NCBI RefSeq assembly: GCF_009856415.1
Contig: NZ_WMEZ01000004.1
Span: 62,001 to 126,000 of the forward strand
Reading direction: 5' to 3'
DNA length: 64,000 bases
DNA from: Halobacillus litoralis
GTDB taxonomy: Bacteria > Bacillota > Bacilli > Bacillales > Halobacillaceae
Of the stretch, positions 8,505 to 16,451 are shown in pieces. Each line of letters opens with the position of its first letter. The first letter of the stretch is position 1. The notes under the pieces were generated by a model. That model searched no databases. It was not told the DNA's origin and saw only the letters and a list, made by a program, of their open reading frames with translations. Position numbers and translations under genes: made by a program.

Positions 8505-9644
8505 CTACATGGCTTCAGCTCCATTGATATCCTGTCGTGACACAGGCTCAGCCAATGGCTCTCCGGCCTCATTGAACACTTGTTCCGTTCCATCTACATG
8601 AACTTCGACTGATTCAACATCCGCTTGATCGGTAAGACTCATGACGAGACTCGCTAACGCCGCATCCGATAAGGACGGTTGCTCGTCCACACTCGTCAGG
8701 ATGTTTTCATTGAAGGAGACGGTCAGAACACCATTTTCGAGCTTAGAGTTGACCAATTGTGCCCCTTCATTGAATGGGTTCATCAGGGCACTTCCGAGTT
8801 CAGGGCCTTCTAATAACGCCTGGACCATTGCGGTATATTCGTCACTTCCTTTTGCTACACGAGTGGTCACTGGAACTTGATAGACCTGTTCTCCATTTTG
8901 CGCCGGGAAATAAACCGTGACCGCTTCACTGTTCATAATGTCGGTGTTGTTCCCGACACTGTGGTTGATCCCGTCAGCACGGGAGACCCCTTTAGAAATC
9001 GGGGTCCCGTCGACAGGCATCACTTGCTGTTCGTGACCGTTGATCCAAAGCTTAATTCGTTTCACATTTTCGAACTGAGTCAGTGTATAGGTCATAGCTT
9101 GTAAAATCTTCTCTTCATCTTCAGCCGCATAATTTTTGAATTCTTCCGATACATCTACAACAAGCGTTCCATCCTCTTTGGCGTTCACCCCAAGTATTTC
9201 TGTTCCAGCAGGAAGAACCGCTTCAAAACCATTTGGCAGTAAGTTGGTCACAGGACCATCTTTCACCATATACTCAAGCGCTTGTGTCGCTACCTCTTCT
9301 GAGGCTGGCAGGTCAAGAGTCTGCGGGGCAACCATGCCGTTCGCGTCCATTAAATACACCTCACGAGCGACTGTGGCTGAAGAAGCATCACTTTCTGTTC
9401 CTTCTGTTCCTTCTGTTCCTTCTGTCCCTTCCGCTCCTTCTCCATCTTCCCCTTCTGTATTTTCACCTTCTCCTTCAGGTTGAGGTTCATCACTACTCGG
9501 ATCTGGCGTTGTTGTAACCGCCTCTTCAGGTGTATCCATTTTCTCTAATGATTGCTCTCCTTCAAAAAGGCAGCCTGAAAGTAACCCTGCACTCAACAGC
9601 AGTAAAACTGCGAGTATGAAGGGTTTGTAGCCGTAATTCTTCAT
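8505..9644 (-). CDS. gerM: GerM-type sporulation/germination lipoprotein
   Basis: 379 residues with a lipoprotein signal (apolar stretch ending LLSGC, lipobox cysteine near residue 25), an acidic low-complexity linker (repeated GTE units from a 9-bp DNA repeat around 9391-9430), and two GerMN domains (about 100-225 and 235-350). In B. subtilis GerM helps assemble the SpoIIQ-SpoIIIAG complex during engulfment and is needed for normal cortex and germination. The start ATG has AGGAGGG about 8 nt upstream. Its place between rph and racE matches B. subtilis. Confidence 0.93.
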   Translation of the reverse strand: MKNYGYKPFILAVLLLLSAGLLSGCLFEGEQSLEKMDTPEEAVTTTPDPSSDEPQPEGEGENTEGEDGEGAEGTEGTEGTEGTESDASSATVAREVYLMDANGMVAPQTLDLPASEEVATQALEYMVKDGPVTNLLPNGFEAVLPAGTEILGVNAKEDGTLVVDVSEEFKNYAAEDEEKILQAMTYTLTQFENVKRIKLWINGHEQQVMPVDGTPISKGVSRADGINHSVGNNTDIMNSEAVTVYFPAQNGEQVYQVPVTTRVAKGSDEYTAMVQALLEGPELGSALMNPFNEGAQLVNSKLENGVLTVSFNENILTSVDEQPSLSDAALASLVMSLTDQADVESVEVHVDGTEQVFNEAGEPLAEPVSRQDINGAEAM

Positions 9645-9784
9645 AGTTTTCCCTCCTGAGATAGATTGTACTACCATATATACGAGCCCCTGGAAGGATT
9701 AGACCAGAGAATTTCATGAATGAAAATAAGACGGATATGGAAAAGAATGAACATCTCCGACTATATCTCTCACTTTTCACATCC

Positions 9785-9874
9785 GTGCCAGGCACTCCGA
9801 ATGGTATATTGGTGCCTGGCACCCTGGCTCTAAATGCAGTGCCTGGCACCAAAACACTCTGTAAGGTGCCAGGC
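9785..9874. repeat. cluster of GTGCCTGGCACC palindromic repeats
   Basis: Four copies of a short palindrome: GTGCCAGGCAC (9785-9795), GGTGCCTGGCACC (9811-9823), GTGCCTGGCACC (9839-9850) and a partial GGTGCCAGGC (9865-9874). They fill the gerM-racE gap. The motif occurs as a dispersed intergenic repeat in several Bacillaceae; its role is not known to me. Confidence 0.85.
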
Positions 9875-9910
9875 TTTGTGCTCACTATTTCACATCCCTC
9901 TCAACAAAAA

Positions 9911-9936
9911 AAGCTCTGCTTTAGTAAGCAGAGCTT
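9911..9936 (-). terminator. racE terminator overlapping the stop codon
   Basis: The 11-bp stem AAGCTCTGCTT / AAGCAGAGCTT has its upstream arm inside the last codons of racE and the TAA stop in the loop; seven T follow on the minus strand. Confidence 0.85.
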
Positions 9937-10742
9937 GGAACATGTTCAATTTGAACGGATTTAAGAATTCGTACAGGTTCCTCAAACCAGCTGTTTGCGA
10001 CTAAGCGGAACTTTTCGATATCTCCTGTCGTATAGAACTCATGAACAGGAGAGGCGTTCCCTTTTTCTAAAAGCTTATGGTAAGCAAGGATCAAACTAGC
10101 TTCCCTTGCTGTTTCTTCACCTGAACTGATGACTTGGATATGACTCCCCATTTCATTTTGAACGAGATCCTTGATTAATGGATAGTGGGTACAACCTAAA
10201 ATAAGGGTGTCGATGTGATTCATTTCTTTCAGAGGCTGCAAGGTGTTGGAAACGATTCCTTCTGCTTTTGGGCCGGACAGAATTCCATCTTCAACCATTG
10301 GCACAAAAGGAGGGCAGGCAAGGCTATTGACTCGGATATTTTGATCAATGGCTACGAGTGCATTCGGGTAGGCTTTACTTTCAATTGTTCCTTCCGTCCC
10401 GATGACACCAATTCGTTTATTGCGACTGAACTTAATCGCTGCACGCGCACCAGGTTCAATGACACCGATCACAGGGATATTCAATGTTTCCTGAAGTTCT
10501 GTAAGCGTATAAGCCGTGGCTGTATTACAGGCAATCACCAACATTTTAATGTTTTTCTCTAATAAGAAATTAACCATTTGCCATGTGAATGCTCGAACTT
10601 CCTCCTCTGATCGAGGACCGTACGGACACCTTTTTGTATCGCCTAAATAGAGAAAAGTCTCTTTGGGTAATTGGCGCATCAACTCTCTTGCCACCGTCAA
10701 ACCGCCCACGCCTGAATCTATAACTCCTATCGGTTGTTTCAA
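9921..10742 (-). CDS. racE: glutamate racemase
   Basis: 273 residues. It makes D-glutamate for peptidoglycan. Catalytic motifs: VIDSGVGGLTV at the N-terminus, LGDTKRCPYGPR, VIACNTATA with the first catalytic cysteine near residue 74, and LILGCTHYPL with the second near 185. The start is TTG at 10742, supported by GAGGG 7 nt upstream; no ATG fits. It is followed by ysmB upstream on the same strand, as in B. subtilis. Confidence 0.97.
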   Translation of the reverse strand: MKQPIGVIDSGVGGLTVARELMRQLPKETFLYLGDTKRCPYGPRSEEEVRAFTWQMVNFLLEKNIKMLVIACNTATAYTLTELQETLNIPVIGVIEPGARAAIKFSRNKRIGVIGTEGTIESKAYPNALVAIDQNIRVNSLACPPFVPMVEDGILSGPKAEGIVSNTLQPLKEMNHIDTLILGCTHYPLIKDLVQNEMGSHIQVISSGEETAREASLILAYHKLLEKGNASPVHEFYTTGDIEKFRLVANSWFEEPVRILKSVQIEHVPSSAY

Positions 10743-10763
10743 TTCGCATCCCTCTTTTATATC

Positions 10764-11225
10764 TTAGTTGTCTGTTTCCTTGTCTGTCTCTTTCATGTTT
10801 TCATGGAGAACGTGGAGTAAGCGATTGAGTGTTTCTACGTCCTCTTCTGGTACGCCCTTCAAGACTTCTTCAAGGTAATTTTGACGTTTCTCAATCACCT
10901 CATGGATGATTTTCTCTCCCTTTTCCAAGACATGAATACGGACAACACGACGGTCTTTAGGATCACGAACTCTTTCTACAAGCTCGTTCTTTTCCATACG
11001 GTCTACAAGGTCTGTTGTCGTACTGCAAGCAAGGTGGATATAATTGGAGAGCTCTCCAATCGTCATGTCTCCCTTTTCCAAAAGCCACTGGAGAGCAACG
11101 AATTGCGGAGCTGTAATTGGATAATGATTTAAGATAACTCGTCCTCTTTGTTTAATAATTCCGGCTATGTATCTTAACTCTTTCTCTACATCAGCCATCA
11201 TGGACGTCTGTTGTGATTTTGTCAC
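10764..11225 (-). CDS. ysmB: MarR-family regulator, YsmB type
   Basis: 153 residues with the MarR winged helix: IGELSNYIHLACSTTTDLVDRMEKNELVERV is split here as ELSNYIHLACSTTTDLVDR followed by the wing RDPKDRRVVRI. MarR proteins bind operator DNA as dimers and usually respond to small ligands; no ligand is evident. The GTG at 11225 has AGGAG 8 nt upstream; an earlier GTG overlaps that site. It is conserved between racE and gerE in B. subtilis. Confidence 0.9.
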   Translation of the reverse strand: MTKSQQTSMMADVEKELRYIAGIIKQRGRVILNHYPITAPQFVALQWLLEKGDMTIGELSNYIHLACSTTTDLVDRMEKNELVERVRDPKDRRVVRIHVLEKGEKIIHEVIEKRQNYLEEVLKGVPEEDVETLNRLLHVLHENMKETDKETDN

Positions 11226-11317
11226 ATTCAGCACTCCTAACGAAAATACTTTATAAATCCCATTCTCATGGTTTGAGCAGAAAAATTCAAGGTTTAACTT
11301 CTCTTTATAAGAAAAAC

Positions 11318-11360
11318 CCTTTCAGGTATGGCTGCGTCAAACGCGACCCTACCTGAAAGG
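11318..11360 (-). terminator. gerE terminator
   Basis: An 11-bp perfect stem (CCTTTCAGGTA at 11318-11328 with TACCTGAAAGG at 11350-11360) lies 44 bp past the gerE stop codon and is followed on the minus strand by GTTTTTC. It is the terminator of the interrupted gene and stayed with the 3' segment. Confidence 0.85.
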
Positions 11361-11403
11361 ACCCCCTCCATCTCAAAAGCAATGGTTTGCTGTTCTATGG
11401 AGA

Positions 11404-11484
11404 TCACAATTCCAGTTCTCCCATACGCAGCAGTTCTACCACTGCCTGGGAACGTCCTTTCACCCCTAGCTTTTGCATTGCGTT
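11404..11484 (-). CDS. gerE: gerE 3' segment (last 26 codons), separated from its start by the prophage
   Basis: The minus strand reads NAMQKLGVKGRSQ and then AVVELLRMGELEL followed by TGA. This is the C-terminal half of the LuxR-type helix-turn-helix of GerE and appears identical to the B. subtilis protein as I remember it. There is no start codon or ribosome site: the frame runs upstream into the prophage end (RCHFE-type nonsense) without a GerE-like sequence. The missing first 48 codons are at 49,907-50,052. Joining the two at the TT core (11,483-11,484 = 49,907-49,908) gives an unbroken 74-codon gerE. Confidence 0.95.
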   Translation of the reverse strand, partial: NAMQKLGVKGRSQAVVELLRMGELEL

Positions 11485-11508
11485 TGAAATGCGTACCTTT
11501 TGCAAACC
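11460..11508. other. attL, left prophage-chromosome junction
   Basis: The chromosomal side is gerE codons 49-56; the phage side is the 24-bp half-site TGAAATGCGTACC...TTTGCAAACC at 11,485-11,508. The crossover dinucleotide is deduced to be TT at 11,483-11,484, because only this choice both restores GerE exactly and centres the phage site. Confidence 0.85.
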
Positions 11509-11520
11509 ATTGGTACAGAA

Positions 11521-13053
11521 TTATAAAGATGGATCTATACGATAGGTGATTTCGATTTCTCCATTCTGAGCAATGAAAATGTTATCGATTATTTCTTTAA
11601 AGACCCTCGTTAAATCCTGATCCGTTTTTTTCAGAGAACTAAATGCTTCTTTGACGTTTCGAATTTGTACTTGTTTGTGTTCAATGCTTGAGTTTAAATA
11701 CAACTCATTCTCAATCTTTTCAATTTCTATTTCAAAACCGCTTTTCCTCTTCAAATAATCTTCCTTATCTAACATTTCATTTAAATACATATCCACTAAT
11801 CTGTTTTTCTTTTTTTCTAACTGAATCTTTTGTTGATTCAAGTTATTAATTTGGCTTTTTGTATTCTTACCTAAGTTGTTCTCAAGATCCAACTCAACTT
11901 GGTTCCACTTCTTAATGAGTGAACTTAAAATGAACTCTCTAAAATCTTCATAAGTAATGGGGGTGTGGTTAACACAAGCTGCTTTCCCTCCCCTTCTATA
12001 AGCACTACATTTCAAATATTTAAAAGTAGTCTTATGGCCATCGCTCTTCCGTCTTTTATAAGATACCATTGTTACAATGTTCGAACCGCATTCACTACAT
12101 TTCATCAGGCCACGGAACTCGTTCCATTTAGATATCTTAGTATTAAACTTAGTGATATCCTTATTATTGGCCTCTTTCCATTGTTTCTTGGAAACAATCG
12201 CTGGATGATGGTCCTCAAAAACATTCCACTTTTCTCTTGGATTTTTGATTTGCTTTTTTCTTCCATCCACTTTGATATTTGTGTATTTATTTAATATAAA
12301 CGTCCCGCAAAAGATGGGGCTTTTGATAATTCTCTGTACTGAGGTTACTCCCCAATAAGATGATTCTTTGGGAGGAAGTATTGTGCCGTTTTCTATACCC
12401 TCATTTAGCTTATTAGTGATGGATTTAAACCCGAGTTTATCTTTGGTGTACCAGTTAAAGATCTTTCTTATTACTTCAGCTTCAGCTTCTTTAATGACTA
12501 ATTTATGATTTATACGATCATATCCAAAAGGAATCTTACCTATGTGGTCTCCTCGCCTTACTTTGGCGGCTAGAGATGCACTAATTGAAACGGACAATGT
12601 TTTGGGGTATTGCGCTGCAAACATGGAGTACATTTCAAACTTCATGTCATTTTTCCCTTCAAGATGACTATCATAGTTTTCTTCCATTGTAACTACTCTA
12701 ACCCCATGGCCTATGAGGACTTCTTTAATTTCAAGTGCATCTTTTAAATCCCTGGCTAGCCTGTGAATCGATTTAAACACTACCATCTTTATTTCTCTAT
12801 TCCTGGCTTTTTTGAGTATGAGCTGCATAGCTTTCCTTTCCAAAAAATACGTTCCACTAAGCCCATCATCTTTCAAGATAGAGTTTTCATTCCACTCAAA
12901 ATTGTTTTTTTCAATCCAATATCTACAGATATCAATCTGGTTTGGAACTGAATCTTTTTGCTCATCCTTATCTGTACTAACACGAACATATAATAAATAG
13001 GGATATTCCTCGTACTTAATTGTTTCACCCTCTTTTTCACCATATAGCTCCAT
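11521..13053 (-). CDS. large serine recombinase (phage integrase/excisionase)
   Basis: 510 residues. The N-terminal resolvase catalytic domain has YVRVSTDK with the nucleophile Ser26, followed by DDGLSGT and the arginine motif SIHRLARD. The Recombinase domain spans about 170-290 (GKIPFGYDR). A zinc ribbon (CSECGSNI ... LKCSAYR ... ACVNH, about 318-365) and a coiled coil (about 385-455) follow, as in phiC31/SpoIVCA-type enzymes. GAGGGGG lies 8 nt before the ATG. The stop codon is 36 bp from the attL core. It is the obvious agent for integration into and excision from gerE. A strong sigma-E or sigma-K promoter was not identified upstream. Confidence 0.95.
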   Translation of the reverse strand: MELYGEKEGETIKYEEYPYLLYVRVSTDKDEQKDSVPNQIDICRYWIEKNNFEWNENSILKDDGLSGTYFLERKAMQLILKKARNREIKMVVFKSIHRLARDLKDALEIKEVLIGHGVRVVTMEENYDSHLEGKNDMKFEMYSMFAAQYPKTLSVSISASLAAKVRRGDHIGKIPFGYDRINHKLVIKEAEAEVIRKIFNWYTKDKLGFKSITNKLNEGIENGTILPPKESSYWGVTSVQRIIKSPIFCGTFILNKYTNIKVDGRKKQIKNPREKWNVFEDHHPAIVSKKQWKEANNKDITKFNTKISKWNEFRGLMKCSECGSNIVTMVSYKRRKSDGHKTTFKYLKCSAYRRGGKAACVNHTPITYEDFREFILSSLIKKWNQVELDLENNLGKNTKSQINNLNQQKIQLEKKKNRLVDMYLNEMLDKEDYLKRKSGFEIEIEKIENELYLNSSIEHKQVQIRNVKEAFSSLKKTDQDLTRVFKEIIDNIFIAQNGEIEITYRIDPSL

Positions 13054-13173
13054 TAGACGTTCCCCCTCTTACATTTAGATTAATGAAGCTTTCTGTATAA
13101 ATACATCACACATGAAATACATTTATGTAATAAATAATATCGGAATTTCATTATAATATTACTTAATGACCGC

Positions 13174-13515
13174 TTAGATTACTCTTACTTCAACCACATC
13201 TTCAATATTTAAATTCAGTTTCTCATTGAAGTTCACTTTTACACACTGCACTTTCCCATTAATATAATCCAAACCATTCGTCTTAACTTTGTATGTAGAG
13301 AAATCAAAGCCATTGTATATTTTAATTTCTATTGGAAGTGAATCATGTAGCGCCCTTTGCAAGATAAAACTTATTTCATCTTTTTGTTGTTCATCTAAAA
13401 TAGGCCTTTGAATTCTTTTATCCTCCTCCCACACCTTCTTCACCATCTCTACATGCTCAGGAAGCATCAGCGATGTCCACTTAATAGTTCCTCGATCTCG
13501 ATTCCGATTATCCAT
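13174..13515 (-). CDS. YolD-like protein
   Basis: 113 residues with the YolD opening DRGTIKWTSLMLPEH and the segment LDEQQKDEISFILQRAL. YolD-like proteins are usually encoded next to a Y-family DNA polymerase (UvrX/YqjW) and are under SOS control; no polymerase is present here. It overlaps the preceding gene by 8 nt (start ATG within the last codons), so the two are co-translated. Function is not established. Confidence 0.8.
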   Translation of the reverse strand: MDNRNRDRGTIKWTSLMLPEHVEMVKKVWEEDKRIQRPILDEQQKDEISFILQRALHDSLPIEIKIYNGFDFSTYKVKTNGLDYINGKVQCVKVNFNEKLNLNIEDVVEVRVI

Positions 13516-13735
13516 TTACAGCTACACCTGTCCTTTCTTTATAAGGGTACACCGATAAAACTCCATCCTTCTTGAATGAACGAACTTGCTTACGATTGTA
13601 GCAATAAGCAAGAACGTGGTTCACGCGAACCTCCACAACACGAATTTTCCGTTGAGTCACATTTCCATTCTCATCAATATACATCATTCCAAGACTCCTT
13701 TTAGTCTTGGAAGCACGGTTTAATAATTTAATCAT
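13508..13735 (-). CDS. small WYL-like domain protein
   Basis: 75 residues. The core DENGNVTQRKIRVVEVRVNH, the following VLAYCYNRKQVRSFKKDGVL and the terminal YPYKER resemble a minimal WYL/beta-barrel domain as in YolD-operon partners. The ATG at 13735 is preferred to the GTG four codons earlier because AGAGGGG is about 10 nt upstream of it. First gene of the SOS-box operon with the YolD-like gene. Confidence 0.65.
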   Translation of the reverse strand: MIKLLNRASKTKRSLGMMYIDENGNVTQRKIRVVEVRVNHVLAYCYNRKQVRSFKKDGVLSVYPYKERTGVAVNG

Positions 13736-13759
13736 TGTCTTTGCCACCCCTCTTTAATA

Positions 13760-13773
13760 CGAACGTTTGTTCT
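13760..13773. promoter_or_regulatory. LexA (DinR) box in a divergent promoter region
   Basis: CGAACGTTTGTTCT contains the palindrome GAAC-N4-GTTC and matches the Bacillus consensus CGAACRNRYGTTYC at 12 of 14 positions. It lies 24 bp before the WYL-like gene start and 60 bp before the divergent plus-strand gene. Confidence 0.75.
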
Positions 13774-13833
13774 GTTAATATATATGATATCACAATCTAT
13801 ATAGAAATAAACTGGAAAATGGAGGTCATTAAT

Positions 13834-14046
13834 ATGAGGTTGTTCAGGGATTTGGAGATGGCCATCTTTCACAATGATGATGCTACAAAAATAAAGATGA
13901 ACGAGGCATGGCTGGGAGAACAGATAAGGAACAGACCTGTTCTGGATAATCAAGGTGATCCACTGATGCTTTCGATGAATTTTATGGGGATACCTGTGGA
14001 GTTCAGTGAAGATGTTGAAGATTTCGTGCTTAAAAATGATGACTAA
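13834..14046 (+). CDS. phage hypothetical protein (70 aa)
   Basis: A perfect GGAGGT lies 7 nt before the ATG. The product is acidic and soluble (MRLFRDLEMAIF start, many Asp/Glu/Asn), with no recognised domain. It is one of only two plus-strand genes in the left 35 kb of the prophage and sits next to the recombinase, divergent from the SOS-box operon. A role in recombination directionality or lysogeny is possible but unproven. Confidence 0.7.
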   Translation: MRLFRDLEMAIFHNDDATKIKMNEAWLGEQIRNRPVLDNQGDPLMLSMNFMGIPVEFSEDVEDFVLKNDD

Positions 14047-14139
14047 CCATGCTTACATAAAATTTACAAAACAAATTATGCAAACCATGACACCAAAAGC
14101 CTCCTAACTAACGATTATAAAGTAAGGAGGCGAAAATAA

Positions 14140-14370
14140 ATGAATACTACTATGAAGAAGTTGGACAAGTGGCAAGAGGTTTTAGTTAAACAGGACTTAA
14201 ATGAAGAATTGAAACAGGTTTTAAAAGAGATGCATATGTACTTTGGCGATCTGGATTATGAGATTAATCGCTTGAAGGTTAAAGCACTTACTTATGAGGG
14301 TTATTTGGAAGGCTTAGGGCAAGGAGATTTAATTATCGATGAGCTTTATTTGAATGAAGATGATTATTAA
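14140..14370 (+). CDS. phage hypothetical protein (76 aa)
   Basis: AAGGAGG stands 9 nt before the ATG. The protein is mostly helical and charged (LDKWQEVLVKQDLNEELKQV then a second helix), ending in an acidic tail (ELYLNEDDY). No family is recognised. It forms a plus-strand pair with the gene at 13,834 and has its own terminator immediately downstream. Confidence 0.7.
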   Translation: MNTTMKKLDKWQEVLVKQDLNEELKQVLKEMHMYFGDLDYEINRLKVKALTYEGYLEGLGQGDLIIDELYLNEDDY

Positions 14371-14382
14371 CATTAATGGAAG

Positions 14383-14407
14383 GCCCTGACGTAGACCAGG
14401 GCTTTTT
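14383..14407 (+). terminator. terminator of the plus-strand pair
   Basis: Stem GCCCTG / CAGGGC with an 8-nt loop followed by TTTTT, 13 bp past the stop codon. Confidence 0.8.
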
Positions 14408-14464
14408 CACGTAGAAGAACAAATTCTTTCTTTAATTAGTTCATTTTTATCTAGGTTATGACTG

Positions 14465-14495
14465 AAAAAAGCCCCATCCTCAAAAGAGGATGGGG
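14465..14495 (-). terminator. terminator of the late (lysis) transcript
   Basis: Perfect 10-bp stem CCCCATCCTC / GAGGATGGGG with a 4-nt loop; on the minus strand it is followed by CTTTTTTC. It lies about 175 bp past the endolysin stop. The stretch 14,500-14,670 shows no gene. Confidence 0.85.
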
Positions 14496-14670
14496 AAAAT
14501 TAAGAATGATTATCCAGATACCTTCAACAGAAGGTAATAATATCAGATACAGCACAGCGTATTTTGTTCATAAAAAAGACCCGCCAGGGGTTAGAAGGCG
14601 AGTCCTGCTCTGTAAGAAACTTGTTCGTGGATTTGATTAATTTAAAATCAGAGCAATTGTATAGTAACAT

Positions 14671-15795
14671 TTATTCTTCAGGGATTTCCACTCCTGCATC
14701 TTCCAAGGCTTTGCAGAGCCGTTCAATCTCCTCTTCATTTTTCTTGATCAACTCCAAGAAATTTTCCCGAAGACGGTTCACCACAATTGATGTTTCTTCA
14801 CGAGTAATTTCTGCCCCCGGACGCTTACCGTCAAAATAACCATTCTCGGTAGCCTCTTCCCAATCGTCTTTTGCCCACTCGCTTACCTGATTGATATCTC
14901 TATCCACTTTAGCTTCCTCCTCTTCTTTATTTGCCACAGAAGTATAGCGTTTAAGGGCTTTATCGAGCGCTTTTTGTGTCTTAGGTCCATATGATTCATC
15001 AGGCTGCAAGGAGTGGTTTGTTTGAAAGCTCGCAACAGCTCCAGCTGTCTTAGAGCCATATATCCCATCAACTTTTAGTGAATATCCTAGTCGATTCAAC
15101 TTTCGTTGAAGATCCTTCACAGACTCTCCTTGATCACCCTCAATCAAATACCCCTTATTCATTGGATCAAAGTCATGGCCTTTATATTCAACATCAAAAT
15201 ACTCACAAATTCCCTTGGCATGCTCGGTAGCGACTTCCAACTGGAAGTCTTCATTCAACATAAGAAGGGCCTCTCTCCAATCATCCATAAACCCATTCTC
15301 TGTGAGGATAGCTGGCATGTTTGTTTCGCGTAGGACATGGAAGTTGTCTTCTTTAAAACCACGCCAATCCTGCTTGGTTCCTTGTCTCAAGTACTTTCCT
15401 ACTGCCCGTGCCAACTTTCCAGAATCGTACTTCATGTTATTCAGGTAGACATGTACACTAATTCCGTCTGCGCTGGAATAATCAAAGTCAAAGCTCATGG
15501 CATTAAAATGAACAGAGACATAAATATCTGCATTGTGTCGATTGGCAGCATCCGTTCGATAGCTCAATGGAGTGTCTGTATCCGTCGGCGCAACCAGGAG
15601 CACCCTGAATCCATGATCCAATAAAATATCCGCGAGGAATCCAACCACATTTCGATTGAATTCATTCTCGCGGATTTCTCTACCTAATTCAGGAATATAT
15701 GGTGTGCGCTTGCCCGGGGTCTGCATTCCATGACCATCACACAGTGCCACAAGCTTCTCATTCCAAGAACCTTTTGGCTTTAATAACATAGCCAT
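14671..15795 (-). CDS. endolysin: N-acetylmuramoyl-L-alanine amidase with peptidoglycan-binding domain
   Basis: 374 residues. The Amidase_3 domain (about 14-200) has the zinc ligands CDGHG (His22), ENEF (Glu45) and VSVHFNA (His96), and the catalytic glutamate in LTENGF (Glu166). A PG_binding_1 repeat follows (about 212-275: GDQGESVKDLQRKLNRLGY, GIYGSKTAGAVASFQ). The C-terminal 90 residues (SEWAKDDWEEATENGYFDG) resemble an SLH-like wall-binding motif plus a coiled coil. The ATG abuts the holin stop codon. It cleaves the amide bond between muramic acid and the stem peptide. Confidence 0.95.
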   Translation of the reverse strand: MAMLLKPKGSWNEKLVALCDGHGMQTPGKRTPYIPELGREIRENEFNRNVVGFLADILLDHGFRVLLVAPTDTDTPLSYRTDAANRHNADIYVSVHFNAMSFDFDYSSADGISVHVYLNNMKYDSGKLARAVGKYLRQGTKQDWRGFKEDNFHVLRETNMPAILTENGFMDDWREALLMLNEDFQLEVATEHAKGICEYFDVEYKGHDFDPMNKGYLIEGDQGESVKDLQRKLNRLGYSLKVDGIYGSKTAGAVASFQTNHSLQPDESYGPKTQKALDKALKRYTSVANKEEEEAKVDRDINQVSEWAKDDWEEATENGYFDGKRPGAEITREETSIVVNRLRENFLELIKKNEEEIERLCKALEDAGVEIPEE

Positions 15796-16041
15796 CTATT
15801 TTAGCCCCTTTCTTTGAAGTTCCTCTTTTTGTTTTTTGGCCTTTTTACTGACATAAGTGTTTTTCCAAGCCGCATAAATTCCCACTGCCAACATGCCTCC
15901 AGCAATAATAACTGTTACCAAGGCACTAATACTTGCTTCTGTAAGCCAGACGTACTTAATGTTTAAAGTTGCTAGAAAACCCATGATTGCTGTAAGAAAA
16001 CCACCAAATAACGTAGCTACTTCTTTGATTTCGTCTTTCAT
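15796..16041 (-). CDS. holin
   Basis: 81 residues with two predicted membrane helices (about 8-28, LFGGFLTAIMGFLATL; and 39-59, ALVTVIIAGGMLAVGIYAAW) and a highly basic C-terminus (KKAKKQKEELQRKGLK). Size, topology and position directly before the endolysin are those of a phage holin that permits endolysin access to the wall. Confidence 0.88.
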   Translation of the reverse strand: MKDEIKEVATLFGGFLTAIMGFLATLNIKYVWLTEASISALVTVIIAGGMLAVGIYAAWKNTYVSKKAKKQKEELQRKGLK

Positions 16042-16043
16042 AC

Positions 16044-16388
16044 TTAGCCTCCTATTGAAATGTAATTAGACAAGAATACGATTACCGAAATGATCACAGC
16101 AATCCAAGCAGGAAGATTTCGTTGCCAGTTGTCTTTTTCTTTAATGATTCGTTCTACATCATCTTGATCCGCTTTCGTATCCATCTTGGCATTCCAGTCT
16201 TTAATTGTTTTTTCATTTCTAGATGATCTTGCATTCGCTTCTTTTGCAGTGTCGTGAGCAGCATCTACTTTTTGTTTCATATCCAGCACATTATCTAGCT
16301 TTTCAGTCTGTTTTGCTAAAGCTACTTTTACATCCATGAGAACGTTCATGAACTTTTCCATGTCCTCCACTTCCTTTTGTTCAGGCAT
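16044..16388 (-). CDS. XhlA-like haemolysin/lysis-associated protein
   Basis: 114 residues: an N-terminal amphipathic coiled coil (MEKFMNVLMDVKVALAKQ onward to about 85) and one C-terminal membrane helix (LPAWIAVIISVIVFLSNYIS). This is the layout of XhlA of prophage PBSX, which together with the holin supports lysis. It precedes holin and endolysin in the order seen in PBSX (xhlA-xhlB-xlyA). Confidence 0.85.
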   Translation of the reverse strand: MPEQKEVEDMEKFMNVLMDVKVALAKQTEKLDNVLDMKQKVDAAHDTAKEANARSSRNEKTIKDWNAKMDTKADQDDVERIIKEKDNWQRNLPAWIAVIISVIVFLSNYISIGG

Positions 16389-16408
16389 AATTGTCCCCCC
16401 TATAAAAA

Positions 16409-16442
16409 GAAAGAGATCTTCTAAATTAAGAAGACCTCTTTC
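16409..16442 (-). terminator. terminator between the membrane-protein gene and the lysis genes
   Basis: Stem GAAAGAGGTCTTCT / AGAAGATCTCTTTC with one mismatch, followed by TTTTTAT on the minus strand. Confidence 0.75.
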
Positions 16443-16451
16443 AAATATTGT

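Noticed and set aside
8366-8593. N-terminal extension of RNase PH by 76 codons
   Set aside because: It reads through the gerM terminator, and a perfect ribosome site marks the internal ATG at 8365.
9562-9885. 107-codon minus-strand frame over the GTGCC repeats
   Set aside because: Its sequence is a translation of the palindromic repeats and part of the gerM signal region in another frame.
13054-13173. A sigma-E promoter before the serine recombinase
   Set aside because: The best candidates (around TATACAGA and CATAAATG) match only about 10 of 15 consensus positions with poor -35 boxes, so none is reported as a feature.
14619-14632. LexA-like site CGAACAAGTTTCTT
   Set aside because: It breaks the conserved GTTY half-site and is not upstream of any gene.
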